The notes below the pieces were generated by a model. It had not been told where the DNA came from and did no database searches. It saw nothing but the letters and a program-made list of their open reading frames with translations. Below are positions 4,908 to 5,044 of a DNA stretch of 5,044 nt, one piece after another. The stretch is from Dehalococcoidales bacterium. Its GTDB lineage: Bacteria; Chloroflexota; Dehalococcoidia; Dehalococcoidales; Fen-1064. The stretch is from positions 1 through 5,044 of the forward strand of contig JAFGHZ010000131.1 of assembly GCA_016929875.1 (NCBI GenBank). The letters run 5' to 3'. The translations under genes were made by a program, and so were the position numbers. The number at the start of each line of letters is the position of its first letter. The first letter of the stretch is position 1.

Positions 4908-5044
4908 ATGAGCGATAAAGAAACAAAGACATCCAAAAAATGGGCCCTGCCCAAGTTCGATTCCACCCCCTGGTTACTCCTGGGTGTGGCATTCAGTCTC
5001 TTCCTCACGCTGGTTAATTTGTGGGCATTAATCGCCCGGTGGCA
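4908..5044 (+). CDS. Membrane-anchored protein of unknown function, N-terminal 45 codons only (cut by window edge)
   Basis: The ATG at 4908 follows GAGG by 5 bases, a good ribosome binding site, and the frame stays open to the right edge of the window. The N-terminus is a polar, Lys/Thr-rich tail (residues 1-16, including KETKTSKK), expected to be cytoplasmic. PWLLLGVAFSLFLTLVNLWA (21-40), extended to about 43, is then a clear membrane segment ending at an arginine. It has no cleavage-like site, so it resembles a signal anchor. The gene is co-directional with the DedA gene, 50 bp downstream, and may share its transcript or use the promoter candidate in the gap. I do not recognise the family; too little is present to assign a function. 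Confidence 0.75.
   Translation, partial: MSDKETKTSKKWALPKFDSTPWLLLGVAFSLFLTLVNLWALIARW

Noticed and set aside
1..5044. Search for CRISPR arrays, tRNA or rRNA genes, insertion-sequence ends or a phage-defence locus
   Set aside because: No regular repeat-spacer array, cloverleaf, transposase motif or terminal inverted repeats were seen; the genes are glycan and membrane functions.

Overview
This window looks like bacterial chromosome from a gene neighbourhood for surface glycans and membrane lipid carriers. Four genes are complete and one partial gene sits at each edge. Most open reading frames have purine-rich ribosome binding sites. At least one promoter carries a perfect TATAAT box, which favours a bacterium over an archaeon. 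By eye the base composition is in the mid-40s % G+C, with one richer gene. The gene content would suit an uncultivated anaerobic lineage such as Chloroflexota, but that is a guess; no marker gene is present.

Left part (1-1843, all minus strand): a tight three-gene operon read leftwards. It holds a small DPM1-like family 2 glycosyltransferase, a Gfo/Idh/MocA NAD(P)-dependent oxidoreductase that overlaps it by 8 bp, and, 2 bp further on, the first 50 codons of a conserved-looking protein I cannot name. The spacing implies translational coupling and a shared job, plausibly making or modifying a sugar and moving it onto a lipid carrier.

Middle (1844-3974): a 203-bp divergent control region contains a perfect -10 box, a 16-bp dyad and two tandem CTCC...GGAG elements. 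A second family 2 glycosyltransferase is read rightwards from it. An O-antigen ligase/polymerase-type membrane protein is read leftwards from 3974. These two convergent genes overlap tail to tail by 127 bp, as if the spacer and both native stop codons had been deleted.

Right part (3975-5044): a second divergent control region of 247 bp, rich in small repeats and with a hairpin that would cover the Shine-Dalgarno sequence, precedes a DedA/VTT-domain membrane protein. DedA-family members include transporters that recycle undecaprenyl phosphate. A short gap with a 15-bp palindrome and an extended -10 box then leads to the start of a further membrane-anchored protein, cut off by the window edge.

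Taken together, the genes fit assembly of a lipid-linked glycan: sugar oxidoreduction, sugar transfer, polymerisation or ligation at the outer face, and carrier recycling. I found no wholly new system. The most unusual points are the fused-looking convergent gene ends, the dyad shared by two divergent promoters, the oddly placed ribosome binding site of the DedA gene, and the unnamed partial gene at the left edge.
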